From NCBI RefSeq assembly GCF_018139145.2, contig NC_059481.1:11086368-11150367 (forward strand): 64,000 nt of DNA. Direction: 5' to 3'. The notes beneath the pieces are model-generated. The model searched no databases and was not told the DNA's origin. It was given only the letters and a program-made list of their open reading frames with translations. The stretch is from Gymnogyps californianus (Eukaryota > Chordata > Aves > Accipitriformes > Cathartidae). The position numbers and the translations under genes were made by a program. Shown here piece by piece: positions 13,901-27,967 of the stretch; the stretch's first letter is position 1; each line of letters begins with the position of its first letter.

Positions 13901-16552
13901 CAGGTGGCAAAGAGAGAGAGAACCTATTGATGGCTATATACTTGTTTCAGCAAAATTTTCCATAGTCTAATCAATCAGTTTTATGCATTTTACTGGTCTT
14001 GTCTACTGGATTGTATAGAATTTTACATCTAGTTTGAGTGAACCACACCTGAGAATTATGTGAAATATCACTTATTACTGGCTGCTGTGATGGGACAAGT
14101 GTCTGAGGTTTGACGTGAGACAAAAGATTTTTGAACTGTCAAACAGCAGCTTTGATGAAAAACAAGGGGAAGGAGTAGAGTCTGTGAAAACTTCTCATCA
14201 AGAGACAGACTAGGACCAGGCAGTCAGGAGAGAAGGGATTGAAGGGTTTTTTGGGGTTTTTTTAGATATTGTTCCAATAGGACTCATAATGGATGTCTTT
14301 AATTTTGATAAAAAACCTTTCACAACTTGCTGTGGTGATATAATGGCTCTGAGTGCCATCTGACTTTGAGATCTGTACAATATGTCCTATATAATACCTA
14401 GTTTTAAGAACTGCAGCATCTGAAATGTCTAAGTAGCAAAAGGGAGAACTTTGATATGAGGGGAAAGAGAACGCTCCACAAGATTTCCTCGTACTGATGA
14501 AAGCCAGCCATTGTCTGCCGGCTGCTAGCTGACTTGACCAAAGGAAAATAATGCGTTATGTCCCAGCTATAGACCCTCAGGTTTCTGTGTGTCAACAGTA
14601 TGTGTTAAATAGGAAAAGATCCTGATTTCTGAGACTGTAGGTAGGGAAGAGAGAGGTGTGCACTTCTATGAAGAAAGGCAAGGACATCCTTATAAAACTT
14701 TCTGATAGCAAAAAATGTAAGTTACTACTGATTGATTCTTCAGCTGTCCACTATGATGTAACCAGTCTCATTTGATTAAGATAGTATTTCTGTTCTGGTT
14801 TTTATCATTGACAAGCACGGTAAAGCTGTTAAAATTTAGAATAAAACCATACTATTTCCAAAGCACATTATTAAAGCTTTATTGATTTGACATTGAGATG
14901 GCTTGTCCTAGTGATCCAGAGAGCAATGCCTGACCATGTTATAACTCTTACTAGGGGCTACCTTAGACAAGTGAACAGCTAGAGAGGAAATGAAAATTAG
15001 ACTGCTGGTTGTCAAAACTAACAACTGAGCAACAGGAGAGCAACCCATTCCTGGAATGAACTACACTATGATGTCTGCTCCTGCAAACAACATGGTGGTC
15101 ATAGTGGAACCTTGTTTAGGCTTTTTAAGCAGCATTTGGCAGTGCAGGAAATGTCTGCAATCTGATACGATGTTTTTCCATTGTTCCTTCACCCTGTCAC
15201 TCATCAGTCATCTTATTTTTATAAAACATAAAGAGCTTGAGATAAAGTGCCCAAAAGGAAAACCTTCTTGTGCCTTCAGTGGGCTTCATGCAACCTCTGT
15301 TGTGAACAGTATTTGATTATTAAGAACAAGGATCCTTAGAGAGAGAATTTATGATCTCTGGTTGTTCTAGTAAAGATATTTTCTAGTAAGCTTTTGCTTT
15401 TATTCAGGGATATGTTTCACATAAATTTTTTTCTGTTTTCAGCTAAAGAGGATAAGTAGTGATCCTGTCTCTTTGCTGTGAGCATATCGTGCTCATGTAG
15501 GCATGGAGATGAAACATTAATTTCTATAAGAAATGTATTAAGTGGTCACTTTTTTCATGGAAATGTTTTCCATTTTGTTTTTGTAAAATATAAAAGCAGA
15601 TTTTTTTTTTTCCCTCAATGGCAAACATTTTGGAAAGCAGGGACATGACATACTGCTTTACTATTGAATGGTTTTCAGTTGTCATGCTTGGTGTGTTCTG
15701 TGCATCAGAACAGTGAAAGACAAGAAAACATTGATATCTGCTGATGTTACTACACCTAATCTCTAGTTTGGAAAGTTTCTCAAAAGCTTTAATGGCTTTA
15801 GAATATCCTGTGGATTTATGCTAGACCATAGTAGAACTATCTATATAAGTCTGGGTTCTATAAAGATAAGGATATAAGAGTATCCTTTTCTAATGTTGTT
15901 TTGAAGCAACTGTAGCTACTAATCAGCCTGAAATCAGGATGCAGAGTGGCTGAAAGACAGTAATTAAAAAATGTGATTCTGAATATTAGCCAAAAAAAAA
16001 GTTAAATGTACTTATCCTGTAATGGCATTACCAGGCTGACCAGATAAAGTAAAATAAACAAAATATGTCATGTGCTTCACAGTACAACACACTAATGCTG
16101 GGGGGAAATCTGATGCAGAAAATCTTGCTGTGGTATATTGTTGCTTCCCTGTTCTGGGGGAAAAAAAAAAAGAGAGAATAATTCAGGACCATATGGGAGT
16201 CTAATAAAACTGAGTGTCAAGAATCCTCTCACATCCATTCCAGATGGTTTAGACTTTCCTTGGAACTGAATGTCTCATGTAAAATTAGCTCCCTGTTTAT
16301 TCTCAGTTAATAACAGTTGCAAAGGTGAAGAGAAGATTAATCTAGCAGAAAAGACATGAGAATAGCAAGATGTTTTTCTTGTAAAATAGGTAATATTGAA
16401 AGATACAATTCCGGTGTATGAGCAGAGGGATATGACTGCAAATAAGCAGTTTGATTTACTACATGTATTCAAACATACGATGGAATACAAAGAAAAGGAA
16501 TCTTTACTAGTAAGGAAAGGCTTGGTTTCCTTTCAAAAGGAGGGGGGGAAAA

Positions 16553-16566
16553 ATATATATATATAT
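16553..16566 (+). repeat. Short (AT)n tract
   Basis: Seven AT units follow a G/A-rich stretch. It is short and has no other context. Confidence 0.75.
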
Positions 16567-16954
16567 TCCTGACTAAAAGGAAAAATCCTGACTGGATTTG
16601 GGAACTTCGTGTGATTTCTCATATTTTTTCCAGTTCTTGATCTCAGATAAATCTTTGTCTTTCACTCTGAGACCTTTATGAGCAGAGTTTGATAGTCATG
16701 CGGATTTTTTTTTGTCATAACTGCTAATAACTGAGTCTTAGGATGAAATCACTGAACTTAACATAGCAGGCAATACTAGACATTATGTACCAATAAAGAA
16801 ATGCAGATTCATCTAACATTCCATCCTTACAGGCTAAAAAGGCACCCTACATGTGTCTTTCTGTGCACTGTGCCTTTGGTAAATATTGTTGTCTAATGTT
16901 ACTTTTTTTTTTTTTTTTAAAACGAGTGTGCCTTTTTTTTCTTCAAAATCCATT

Positions 16955-17546
16955 TGTCCTGGTTTCGGTTGGGACAGTTAACTCTCTTCTTAGTAGCTGG
17001 TACAGTGCTGTGTTTTGGATTTAGTGTGAGAATACTGTTGATAACACGCTGATGTTTTAGTTGTTGCTAAGTAGCGCTTATCCTAAGCCAAGGACTTTTC
17101 AGTTTCCCATGCTCTGCCAGCAAGCAGGTGTGCAAGAAGCTGGGAGGGAGCACAGGCAGGACAGCTGACCTGAACTAGCCAAAGGGATATTCCATACCAT
17201 GGAATGTCATGCCCAGTATATAAACAGGGGGGAGTTGGCCAGGAGGCACAGCTCGGGAACTAACTGGGCATCGGTCAGCAGGTGGTGAGCAATTGCATTG
17301 TGCAACACTTGTCTTTTCTTGGGTTTTATTTCTCTCTTTTTTTTTGTGATATTCCTTTTCATTACTATTATTATTATTATATTTTTATTAGTTAGTATTT
17401 TATTTTACTTTAGTTATTAAACTGTTCTTATCTCAACCCACGAGTTTTAATTTTTTTTTCCTGATCCTCCTCCCCATCCCCCTGGGAGGGGGGAGAAGTG
17501 AGTGGCTGCATGGTGCTTGGCTGCTGGCTGGGGTCAAACCACGACA
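16955..17546 (+). mobile_element. Solo long terminal repeat of an avian endogenous retrovirus
   Basis: The 592-bp element begins TGTCCTGGTTT and ends AAACCACGACA. These ends are imperfect inverted repeats (10 of 11 positions pair). Flanking CCATT (16950-16954) and CCATC (17547-17551) look like a 5-bp target duplication with one change. Inside are a TATA box (TATATAAA, 17217-17224), a polyadenylation signal ATTAAA (17416-17421) and an (ATT)n stretch, so it reads on the plus strand, opposite to CYP19A1. It resembles the abundant neoavian LTR family I know as TguLTR5-like; the family name is from memory. No internal retroviral sequence or partner LTR is in the window, so it is a solo LTR. Confidence 0.9.
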
Positions 17547-18263
17547 CCATCTCAACACACGATTCAAAGTATGTTCTACTGGTGGTTAGATCTATGTGTT
17601 TGAGTTTGGATAACTGCTTTTACAACAACAAATCTTGCCTTGTCCATAGGCTAGCTGAACTTTTGCTGCACTGATTAAAAACCAACCAACAAAAAAACCT
17701 CAACAAAAGTTCTTAATTTCACACTGTCATTATCTTTATCCTATTAAAAAACTAGAGATTTTGTTTCCTGTGACAGAGCAGCAACTGAAACTGAATGAGG
17801 TAAGCATGCAATATTACCACATTGGAGCAATGCAAAATCAGTCTTGCTCTCTGTTTTCTCTCTCTTCCCTCTCACAAATATTAGGCATCAAAACATTTAA
17901 AACTTCACATGAAACATTGTTACCTGTTTTGAGTTCTCTGTATCTACCTGGCTTGTACTTCAATCACATTTTTAAGGAAGAATAAAAACCTGGATTTTTT
18001 AAATTTGGTGGGGTTTTTTTTGTCTTTATGTATTTATTTAAACGCTGCTGGCAACCTTACTGATTTGCACAACTCAAGTTATCAGGTGAAAATTCCAAAG
18101 TTTGAAAGCTGATGATGAGTAAAAGACATGATCAATTATGGCTAAATAATGAAATTAAAGATAGATTTGGTTTTTGCATGAGTAAATAAGGCCTCCTTTG
18201 GTTCAGGTACAATTATAGTTTCTCCAGTGTCTTCTTCCAAAGGCTTAAAACTGCAGAATTGGA

Positions 18264-18279
18264 GAGTTCTGCAGAACTC
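18264..18279. repeat. Perfect 16-bp palindrome
   Basis: GAGTTCTGCAGAACTC is self-complementary. GGAGAGTTC occurs at its left edge and again about 40 bp downstream, and CTGCAGAA occurs three times between 18251 and 18298, so the patch is locally repetitive. Confidence 0.7.
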
Positions 18280-20710
18280 TTACTTCTTCTCTGCAGAAGT
18301 GGAGAGTTCCATTCGGCTTCAATTCTAGCTATGAAAATATCAAAAAGGCACTTCACTGGTGTGAAGGAGATGTCTACAGGAAGATGTACTTCCCTGATTT
18401 CATGGTTATTGTGAGAAAAATATTGCCGCAGAGTAAGGTGAGAACATAAGGCCTTCCTGTTGCAAAAGAGTAAACACATCGTATCTTTAATAAAGGTACT
18501 GGTAAAATCCCTTTTGGTTAAAATGGGAGCAGGATAAAGTCTGGTTAGGCTTTTGTATTGTTTTTAATTACTTTTTAGAATTAAATACAGCCAAGGTGTC
18601 TTAGATAACTGGTTTGACTGCCTGTCATGAGGCAAAAATCTCATTGCATTTTTAAAAACATTTTTGAGACCTTGTGTGGGTGTGTTTTCCAGTGTTTTTT
18701 GTGCAAAATTGAGTGGGAAATTTTTGTTTTCCAAAAAGTAATTTTGTTGTGAGTGTCCTGACCAAGCATCCAGTGAAGTCTGATGGGGTTTTGCCATTGA
18801 CTGTAATGGGTAAATAAAAAGTGTACAACATTTTATATACATACACATATTTAATATAATCACCACCCCATAACAGTCAGTCCTTTGATATTCTTTAATA
18901 ATAACCTAACAGTATAGTTCTCATGGAGAACTCTGTTTATCAGCTGTGTATCTTGTGCACGAGCATTAGTCTACACAAAAATAATTATTTTTGTGAGTCA
19001 TTGTTCTAGGCCCGAAGACATTATGCCCACTTGGCAAAAACATATTCCTATTAATATATGAAACCTGCTCTGAAAAATAATTTAAGCCAGTGATTGCTTT
19101 GTTCTTGTTGTTTGTCTTTAAAAGGTATTTAATTCTGAAGAGATATTGGAGGCTGGGGATTTAAAATAGACCTGACAGAACTTGTTCCCTAATTAATTTT
19201 TAAAAGTCTTGGTGTAGCTGCTTTTGTACAGTTAATTTTGAATGCACAACGGGCCCTACTTTACATTCTAGATTTATTATGTGATATTTTTACTACTGAG
19301 GGATTATTAAAGTGAAGGTTGTTTGGGAAGCGTATTGTCTAAGCATGACCTTGATGGCTATATTTCATCCACGTGGTACTCTGTCATCTTCTAGGGGATA
19401 ACAGATGGGTTCAAGTGTCCATCCAGTTTGTTCTCAATAGAAGCAATTCCTTTTGCTCAAGAAGTTCAGTGGTTTAGATCTAGTTATCCCATTTTAGTAT
19501 TTGCTGCTGTTTGGGGTTTACAAAGGTAGCTTCTCTCCCTGGTATGTGACTCCCTAAGAGCTGGAAGGAAGACACAAAAGTTCTGTATGGTGAAACCAAA
19601 TAAATAGTTCTGTGGCACCAGGACTAGGAAAGTCTGATTTGTTTCTTGAGTTTCTCTTGTTTAATGAACTGTGAGCACCAAAGTTGGATCTATGTAAGAA
19701 GGCTCCATCACATGTCCATTAGACATATTCCAATGTCTAATAAATTAAGTGGTGGTGTTTTTTTTCCAGTTAGAGCATTTCTCTCTTCTATCTTGCTGCA
19801 TGTTTTAAAAACTTGTAGGATTGAAAATATTTTTACAATTTTCTTCCCTTACTCTTTTAATTTTTTTAGTGCAAAATTTTTTGGGGAGAGAGCACACAAA
19901 TAAAAATGCATGACTGTATAATCCTTATTTCTGGAGTAGCATAATATAAATGGGATTAGCAATGTATGTGTCATTCTTTGATTTACACACTTACCTATGC
20001 GTGTAGCAGGTAAAACAATCCGTGTTTCTCCATTTCAGTATCCTACTAGGGTACATACAAAAGATGTGATCCATCAAATTTCTTTTAATAACCTAGCAGA
20101 ATCATCATTAGTAAGGGGAAGGCAATTATTTCTCTTCATTAAACTTCTAAGTGCTTATTTTAAGGTAATCAGGAGACCATATGCTTTATAGTCTTGCATA
20201 GCTAATGCATATCCATTTCTTCATGTTCTGTAACACCAAAGCTCAAAATTATACTGAAGGGTTAGAACATATCTGTGGTCATATGGTGATTTCAGAAATG
20301 GCTGTTAAGAGGTGTTAATTAAATTCTTAGTTTTTCTAAATACATGTTTTAAATTTTAAACAGATTAATATAGATGTCTGGCTACTACAGGAACCTGTAA
20401 AAATGTGTCGCTGAACGTTAACTTGAAGTTAAATCTCCGAGAGTTGAAAAGGTTTAAATATTCTTTTTTGTTTGTTTTATCCACTGGAAATGGATTTGAA
20501 GTCAATATCAGATACGAGTGGCTTTTTCTCAAAGGGAGTTCAGAATCTGAACTCATTTTACGTGCTAGTCTTAAATCTACTTTCAACCAAAACTAAAGAA
20601 AATTAACTAGGCTTAGAGAGGCTTGGGGTTTATTGGGTTTTATTTCTTCTCTCAGCAGGCCATTTAAATGTAATTTGGTAGAGGGGGGCGAAAAAGCTTG
20701 GTAAACTATC

Positions 20711-20737
20711 ATGAATTCCATTTCCAATGGAATTCAT
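20711..20737. repeat. Perfect inverted repeat, 12-bp arms, 3-bp spacer
   Basis: The arms ATGAATTCCATT and AATGGAATTCAT are exact reverse complements around TCC. It could extrude a hairpin. No flanking duplication or transposon ends are seen. Confidence 0.85.
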
Positions 20738-22582
20738 TCCCAAGGGAAACAAAACACCTTTTAAAATCTTCAAAATATGTATTTATTTCTTATCACTTGT
20801 TCTTCCTGATGAATTCTGTGGTTTCTTCCATTCACAATGCATTATAATGACTCTGACTGTTTGGGGATGTTTACTTGTGCATGAGTAACTCCCTGATTTT
20901 ATGAATTGTCTGCTGCTAAATGAGAGGCTAAGGAATGAGTTTGAGCACTAGACCTCTTGCTTGCCTGTGCTGTAGTAATGTTAGTCTGTCCCTTGGCTGT
21001 ATTTTGGAGAGCTTCAACTAGCTCCCTCTAGGACAGAGGGATAGTGTGATAGATAAATTTCCTCCAGAATCCAGGTATTGTTTTCTCCATTATGCCTACA
21101 GGCTGTACATCTTTCACATGATCTCGTATTTATCTCAAAGCATGCATTAAAACCTTTAGTTTTGTGTAGTTTTATGCACAAAAAACATACTGCTTTGGAA
21201 GGCTCCAGTACAGCACTTATGTTATTTCAGACATTCGTAAGTGGAAAAAAGAGACCAAGGACTAAATACCATGTAGTATGTGGCCTAAGTCTCTGCTCTA
21301 GAAAGTTTCTCCCTTGATAAATCAGTTAAGCTGTTGTAGCTGTATTTTGTCATGTTACTGCAAAAGGGGTGGATGAGTAAATGAAAGGGTTCAGAATGCT
21401 ATAGAAAAATAATTTATTAGTGTAATGGAATAGCACAATTAAACTGCAAATAGGAAGTAGTTATAAAATAGTAGAATATGTATTGCAATAGAATGATCAC
21501 TGCAAAAATAACAGAAAATGTTTGGACCTGGTGCACAAAACCAGATTGTGGCACAAAGTACAGCCTTAATATTTCAGAATTAAAATACTATGAAAAGTAA
21601 TAATGGCAATGCTTTGCAGATGAGGTAAAGCACGAAATATCTCATATGACAGGATGAAGAATGACTGTTACTGTAGGATTTATGTTGTACATAGGTACTG
21701 CTGTTGCTAATCAATTAGAAGAACATGATGTCTTTGCTATTAATTTTAGAATATATTCAGAATTAATTTTTCCTTGCTCTCAGGTGCAATCATAACCCTT
21801 AAACTTCTAAATCCCACTGACTTTACATGACATTTCATTAGACTTGCTCAGAATACTGAAGTGAACCCCTGTAAACCACACATTGTAAGTTCTAAAAAGG
21901 CTTGGTGAATAAATGTCACACTTCAGTTTATTTTTTAACTTTTCGAACTGTGGACTAAGATATAAATAGTCGTTGGACTCACAAAGGCTCCACTGCAGTA
22001 ATATTCATTAAGGGTTTTTACTCTCATCCAAGTCCAGTCTGTGGCATTTTGTTTGAAAGACTATGGTGTCACAGAAACACCGTGCTATATTAATCAGCCT
22101 CTTCAGAAGCCAAATACTGAAGCAGTGTTTTGGATTGGATTAATCTCCTATTTCTCTATTCATGCTCTGTCCCTACCCTCTGTTCTACAGAAAACTCCTT
22201 GAATTCTCGGAGGAGAATTGGGAATTTAATCGTTTAATCAAAAAAAATAATATGGAAACAGATTGATGCTAGCAGACTTCAAACAGAAAATTCAATAAAT
22301 GGTTTGAAATTTAAGTAGGTCCAATATTATGCTTTAAGCTGCTCACAAATTGATGATCTGTAGCTTAACAACTTTAAAGAACATAGCAAACTTGGGCTTT
22401 CAATAGTTTATAATGTTTGGAGACTATTCCTGCACATCAACACTGCATCATTGCCCTCTCTTTCAAAAAATATGGTGGGTTGTGGGTTGGTATGTTTGTT
22501 TATTTATCTTATTTTATTACAATTACCTGAACTCAGATTCTATTGTTAGTGGTGGTAGCTAAATTGCAGAGCCTTGGCCTTC

Positions 22583-22860
22583 TTAAACTTGAGCTCTTCC
22601 ACAGGGCTTTTGAGGATGAGCACAGTTTCCAAAGAGCCCAGGAGAGAATACCCAGTAGGGGGTATATCTTCTTTGTGTAGTCTGCATAAACTTCCTTGTC
22701 CTGTGAATCACAAGCCTCACTATCTCAAGCCAATGTTTTGTACTTAGCATGCTGTATGAAAACCTTTTAACCCTGTAAGATGTAGTTCTCCAAAACAATT
22801 TATCCTTTGTTGGGTCGTGATACTGTTCCCATGGCACTTTTCAGAAATGATTGATGATAA
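22583..22860 (-). pseudogene. Possible decayed coding relic, unidentified
   Basis: One minus-strand frame is open for 84 codons. Two other frames give peptide stretches that look protein-like: DSQDKEVYADYTKKIYPLLG in one, and further on SPVEELKFKKAKAL in another. That pattern would fit an old retrocopy or exon with frameshifts, since the first of these frames also contains three stops. I do not recognise the protein, and chance is a real alternative. Confidence 0.2.
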
Positions 22861-25800
22861 ATGACTCAATTTAAGAGAATTTCAACAGGCTTTTGCATTT
22901 GCTAGGTGACATTCTCCTATTATGGCAAAGAGCTCTAGTGTGTAGCTGGAACTGAAAATGGAGAGTTGTCATTCCTTGATATAATTTTAAGTAGCTGTTA
23001 AAAACCAGCCAACCAAAAAAAACCTTGAGGTTCTTGCACTTGTTATTTTAAGCAGGATACTTGCCAGCAATGAAGGAAAACAAATGGTATAGAGTCAATA
23101 ATTTACTGGTAACCTAGTCAATAACAGTAAGCAAGTAATAATAAACCACAGCTGGTACATTTTAGCAAGCTGTATATATCTCTCTTGAAGTGTTCTCCTT
23201 GGATCTTGATTATGTGTGGAGTCCCAAGGTTGATGGCTATTCTTCCCTAGGTCGAGTGTCCCAAGAAGACATTAGTGTCCCCAGTTTTGACAAAGAGGTG
23301 TTATTCCTGATGGTGTTGTCATCTTCATCTGTAGGTTCCCTGGAGCCACATGTACACATTTGCAATAACAGTTGGCTTACCTTCTTATTTTTCTTTAGTC
23401 TGCAACTTTCTGCTGTCCCTGAGTTTTTTACTGTACGTTCTAACCAAAGTATTGTCATTTATTATATATTTCCTGCTCTACTAACCTTTAGTTAAATTGT
23501 TAGATTATATGATTTACATAATGTTATAGAAATAGTTACTGTATACATAACCTTATTTACTCACACCATGCGTACATCCTCATAAATGCAGACTGTGGCC
23601 AAATATCCTGGCATCTAAGCAAAGGTATTTTCACTGGATTATGGTCCCAGTGTCTTGAGGTTTTGACCAAAGTTTGTCATCTGAGTGAAGGGGCCCTCAG
23701 GCAATTAGTTCCTGAGCTACACAGTAAATTGTTTTTTACTGTAACCTTTCTCTGGGACATGACTTTAGCAAGTCAGCTCTGTTTCAAAGACTCTAATTGA
23801 TACTCATAACATGCTTTGAGATCATTAGGTGAAGTAATACAATGGATCGATAACATTTCTGTAGTATGAATCTACCTTCTTTGCATTATTCTTCACGTAA
23901 GAAGGAAGACAAGACCAATGAATATAGTTTCATTTGTATTTATACATCTGAGCTGGTGAGATTTCATTTGAAAACATTTCACTTCACATCAAACAGAAAA
24001 AGATCCATTTGCAGCTGCTTTAGTATTCGTTCAGTAGCTGGATCTAATCCTTTTGCAAAATCTAATTATGTGCTTTCTGAAATGGAAGGAAGTGGCAATT
24101 TTCTTAATGCAGTTAGCACCATACTCAATATTATAATACTGATTTATACTCTTCTCATGTCTCTCTTAAACTATTGTTTAACACTGAAAAATGTCTTCTA
24201 ACATTTGCTGGAATGAAAAAAGTGAATATAAATACAAATATGCATATAGGTGTTCGAAGGTGCTGTTTCTGATTATAGCTATTTTGATCTGTAATGACTT
24301 GCCAAGAATCTTTCAATGGCTGCTAAATGGAAATGAAATTCAACTCCATCTACATATCATTACAAGGTAAGGATAAGTTTATAAAGCATTGAGTGAGATG
24401 CTAATCGGCTCTTCTAAAACTGAAGAGGAAATAAATGATTGAAATCTAATGGGAGGATGTTCAATTTCAATTTTCAGCTCTAATCAGGCAGTTTAATGGA
24501 GTTGTGCACATTTTGCCAAATGTATCCTTTTTTGCAGCTGAGTTGACTGGTCTTGATTTTGACCAGCAATTATTTAAAGAATAAAGAGTTATGAAGACCT
24601 GCTCAATTCTTGGACTGGTAAGTTTGTAAATACTGTAGAAGTGTGGTGAGGCTGCATGAAGTATTGGGACCTGCATTACTCATTGAATGATCAATACACA
24701 AAAATCAACTTCAAAGTCCTTCAAAGACTCTAATGTTTCATTAGAGTTTCTTGTTCCTCTGTGGACTATGGAGGAATGCCATAAACACACTAAATTAAAT
24801 TAGCCAAGCAACAGGGTAAAATATCATATAAAAATATCATATTAAGAGAAAGTGAATTAGTATCAATGCATCAAATTAATTAAGTTAAGCTGAATTATAC
24901 TTAAAATACCAGCAGAGCCTTACAATTTCTCAGAAATAATTTTGCAACTTACTAAGCAGGGTTCTATCAGTCTCGATGCCAAATGATACATACAGATTCC
25001 ACTCAAGTAGATTGGGAGAACACTTTTAGTAAAAGGTGATATTTGAAAATAATGTTCTAATGCCAGTACTAATTGGAATAGTGCCAATAACTTCTGTCCA
25101 CACTCTTGGTGGTTAGTTTTCTCTCCACCTCTACACTTTCAATGACTCGAGAATGACTCCACCTCTTCCTAAAGCAGTGTTTAATAACTGAGTAAGACCA
25201 GAGGAGTCTATTGGCTTTTAGCTTTTGTATATCAACAGGGACTTCGGTAATAAGTAAGCTGTTCTTATTGCATGAATAAATTTTCTGTGTGTGCCATCTG
25301 CTGGACTCTGCTCAGAGTGCAATGTTAACTCATAGATCTTTTCAGTTATATTTGTTATATTTTAAATAAAGTTATCTGCAACTAAAGAGATGATAGCAAA
25401 AATATGAACAGCATAACATCATCTCACTTTATGAAAGCAGTAAGGTTTTTTTGAGTGACTGTAGTTCACAATATATAATTCTAAAGACAGTTCTGGATTA
25501 TTTTTTAATGCATTGATGCATTTGAATGCAATTATTGCTACAGTAGTGTAGATCTGTGGAATCGAGTGCTTGTCTATATTGTAAAATTAAAGGTCTGTGT
25601 TTGAAAACATTGGACTTATAACAGTATGCAAACCCAGCACTGCTGTAAATAGATATCATAAAGTTTAAGGCTTACAATAATACTAGATAGGTAATGTTGT
25701 TTTGAGCCCTAACAGTCTTAAACTCTGAAGTCGTAGGCAACTGCCACTTTAAAATGAGTATGTCAGCAGCAAATTCCAATCTTAGATTAGAGGAGGATTT

Positions 25801-27967
25801 ATTTCACCATAAATCAGAGCAGATTTGGCCCAACGTATTAAATGTTTTCCTCTATCCAACAGTAATACATTCCTTTCTGCTGTAAACTTTCAATTGGGAT
25901 TTTCTTTCAAAGTTATGAATTGAATTTAATGGGATATTAACTGAGGCTATAACACTGGATTGTATTGGAGAATGCAGAAAGTGAACAATCTGATAAAATG
26001 ACAATTGTTTATTAATGTTTAAAAATTACTAATGGAGCTTGTAAAACTCTAGAATAAGTGTTTTCACTGGGAGTGTCTCATGATCAGGTTACTGTCTGAA
26101 AAATCTATCCATTTGCAGCTATGTTAAAGAGTTCTTGTGATTTTTTTTTTTTTTTTTAGTGTGCCATTTACTACCTTCCAGTTTTCTGTCACTTAGCCAA
26201 ATACAAGAATTATCACTCTGAAAGCTTGCATTTGAAAGCGAAATAAATTGGTTATACAGATACAAACTGAATTTGTCATGCCATCCTATGAGTAGAAAAA
26301 GATGAAATTTACTTTGAACTATGTAGTCAGTTTATTTCTTTGCTTTGTTTCATTTTTTTATTACTTCAGATACTTTTCTCACAGATAGCTGAGCCCTTTG
26401 TTTGTATCATCAAGCCAAGCTTTTTTTGTTACATCCACAATTCCCTATTATCTTAAGAATCACCAAAACCTACCTCTTCTCTCGTCTTTTAAAGCTTCGA
26501 TAAAGTGCATTCCTAGGCAAACAGTCTTGTATGAACTGAAATTACTTAATCTATTTCTGCTTTCTTACTATTATTAAAAATATCTTTGCAATATCCTCCG
26601 AAATCAGTGGGAAATTTGAGTTTAGAAATCACAGATTTCATCCTTGTATCTAATACTTCAATAATCAGTTCATGCATGCATACACACTCACACATTTAAA
26701 TACTTTTTTGTGATTCTTAGATTGGGAAAACACGATGAAACATGATTTAAAACTTGTTTTTGTGCATACAACTTTTATTTGATTATTTTCTAACAACATC
26801 CATGTTTATGTGCTGTGAGCAGCCCATAATCACAGTGATGTATAAAACATAGTCTTCAAGTTTGGTCTACATTGATGTATTGAACATTAATGGAATAGTC
26901 ACCTGATAATAGTAGACTTGATGTGGTTTCAAAAGTCACTTAAACTTTTACAGTACCCAGTAATAAAACACCATTTAAAATCAGAGCTCTGTTTTGTACA
27001 ATGACATATATACGTTGAAAAGATTTAAACTGTTTATAGCCACATGGCAAGCTTTGAAACACTGCTTCACCAACTGCAGTTCTCAAACATATGTAAGCAC
27101 ATGAGGAGGGGAAATGGACCTTATTGTGCAAATATTCATGCAAATAGACCACTGCATAACAGCCATAATAAAGATACGGAGAACAGGGCTCAGATTAGCT
27201 AACAGCTCAGATTAATTAACAGGTCTATTGTCCAAATGTGGACAAAACTAAGTACTGTAGAAATATGAGGACCAGAAACACTATGTGCAAAGCATATCAG
27301 AAAGAATATACTTAAAATACAATGGGAAATAATTCTTCAGGCTTGCTTACAAAAAGTAAAAGATGAAATGGCTTTATTTCTTCCATAGAATAATTATGGT
27401 AATCATATTTCTGAAATTCTAGCCTATTATAAATTCAACAATATATAATACATTAAAGAAATCAGAGCGGCATACATTTTCCACATATCTACATGATTTC
27501 ATATCATTATTTCAAAATTTGAATGGTAAAAGTAATTTATTAATTCCAACCTTGTGAAAAATTTTACTTAGGGAGAGACCTATAATTATGAGATGGAAAA
27601 TCAGAGAATAAATTATCACTATAAAAATGTTTTTGTGTGTGAAATAAGTGAAGATGCATACTGTGTATAAAATAGTAGTTTATTCCCAAGAAAAGACCCT
27701 TCAGTGGATTTCTTTTTAAAGTTCTCATACAAATGAGAAATCTGTGTCCACTGAAGTACCCTTTTTGGTGTTTTACGATACAGAATGAGTAAGAATGGGA
27801 TTTAATCAGCTTTTGGCGGGTTTTTTGTGTGGTGGTTTTTTTTTCTTCTCCCAACAGCTCTAACAATTTCCTAGTTTAAAGGCTACAGAGAATGTAGAAA
27901 TAGAGGTTACATTAGATATTCCAAAGGTTCATACCACTATGTCACTTCATGACTTAAAAAATAGAAG
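22861..27967. other. Non-coding region, no gene seen
   Basis: AT-rich with short open frames (up to 111 codons at 23866-24201) that show no recognisable protein. A 15-base T tract sits near 26144. Nothing else stands out. Confidence 0.6.

Larger units (their letters stand above)
3001..16949. other. Non-coding region, no gene seen
   Basis: About 14 kb without a supportable exon. The 8540-9330 stretch is GC-richer and has a 120-codon minus-strand frame, but the peptide is Ser/Pro-rich and unlike any family I recognise. There is no CpG island. Listed small repeats at 5012, 5752 and 10958 fall here, plus a 9-bp-arm hairpin at 13368-13390. Confidence 0.6.
17552..22582. other. Non-coding region between the solo LTR and the possible relic
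   Basis: No exon-like open frame with family resemblance. It contains the 16-bp palindrome at 18264 and the 12-bp inverted repeat at 20711. Confidence 0.6.

Noticed and set aside
18264..18279. Palindrome as a glucocorticoid/androgen response element
   Set aside because: The half-sites are in the wrong order and spacing (AGTTCT-AGAACT) for the known element.
23866..24201. 111-codon plus-strand open frame
   Set aside because: AT-driven composition, no recognisable domain and no signals around it.
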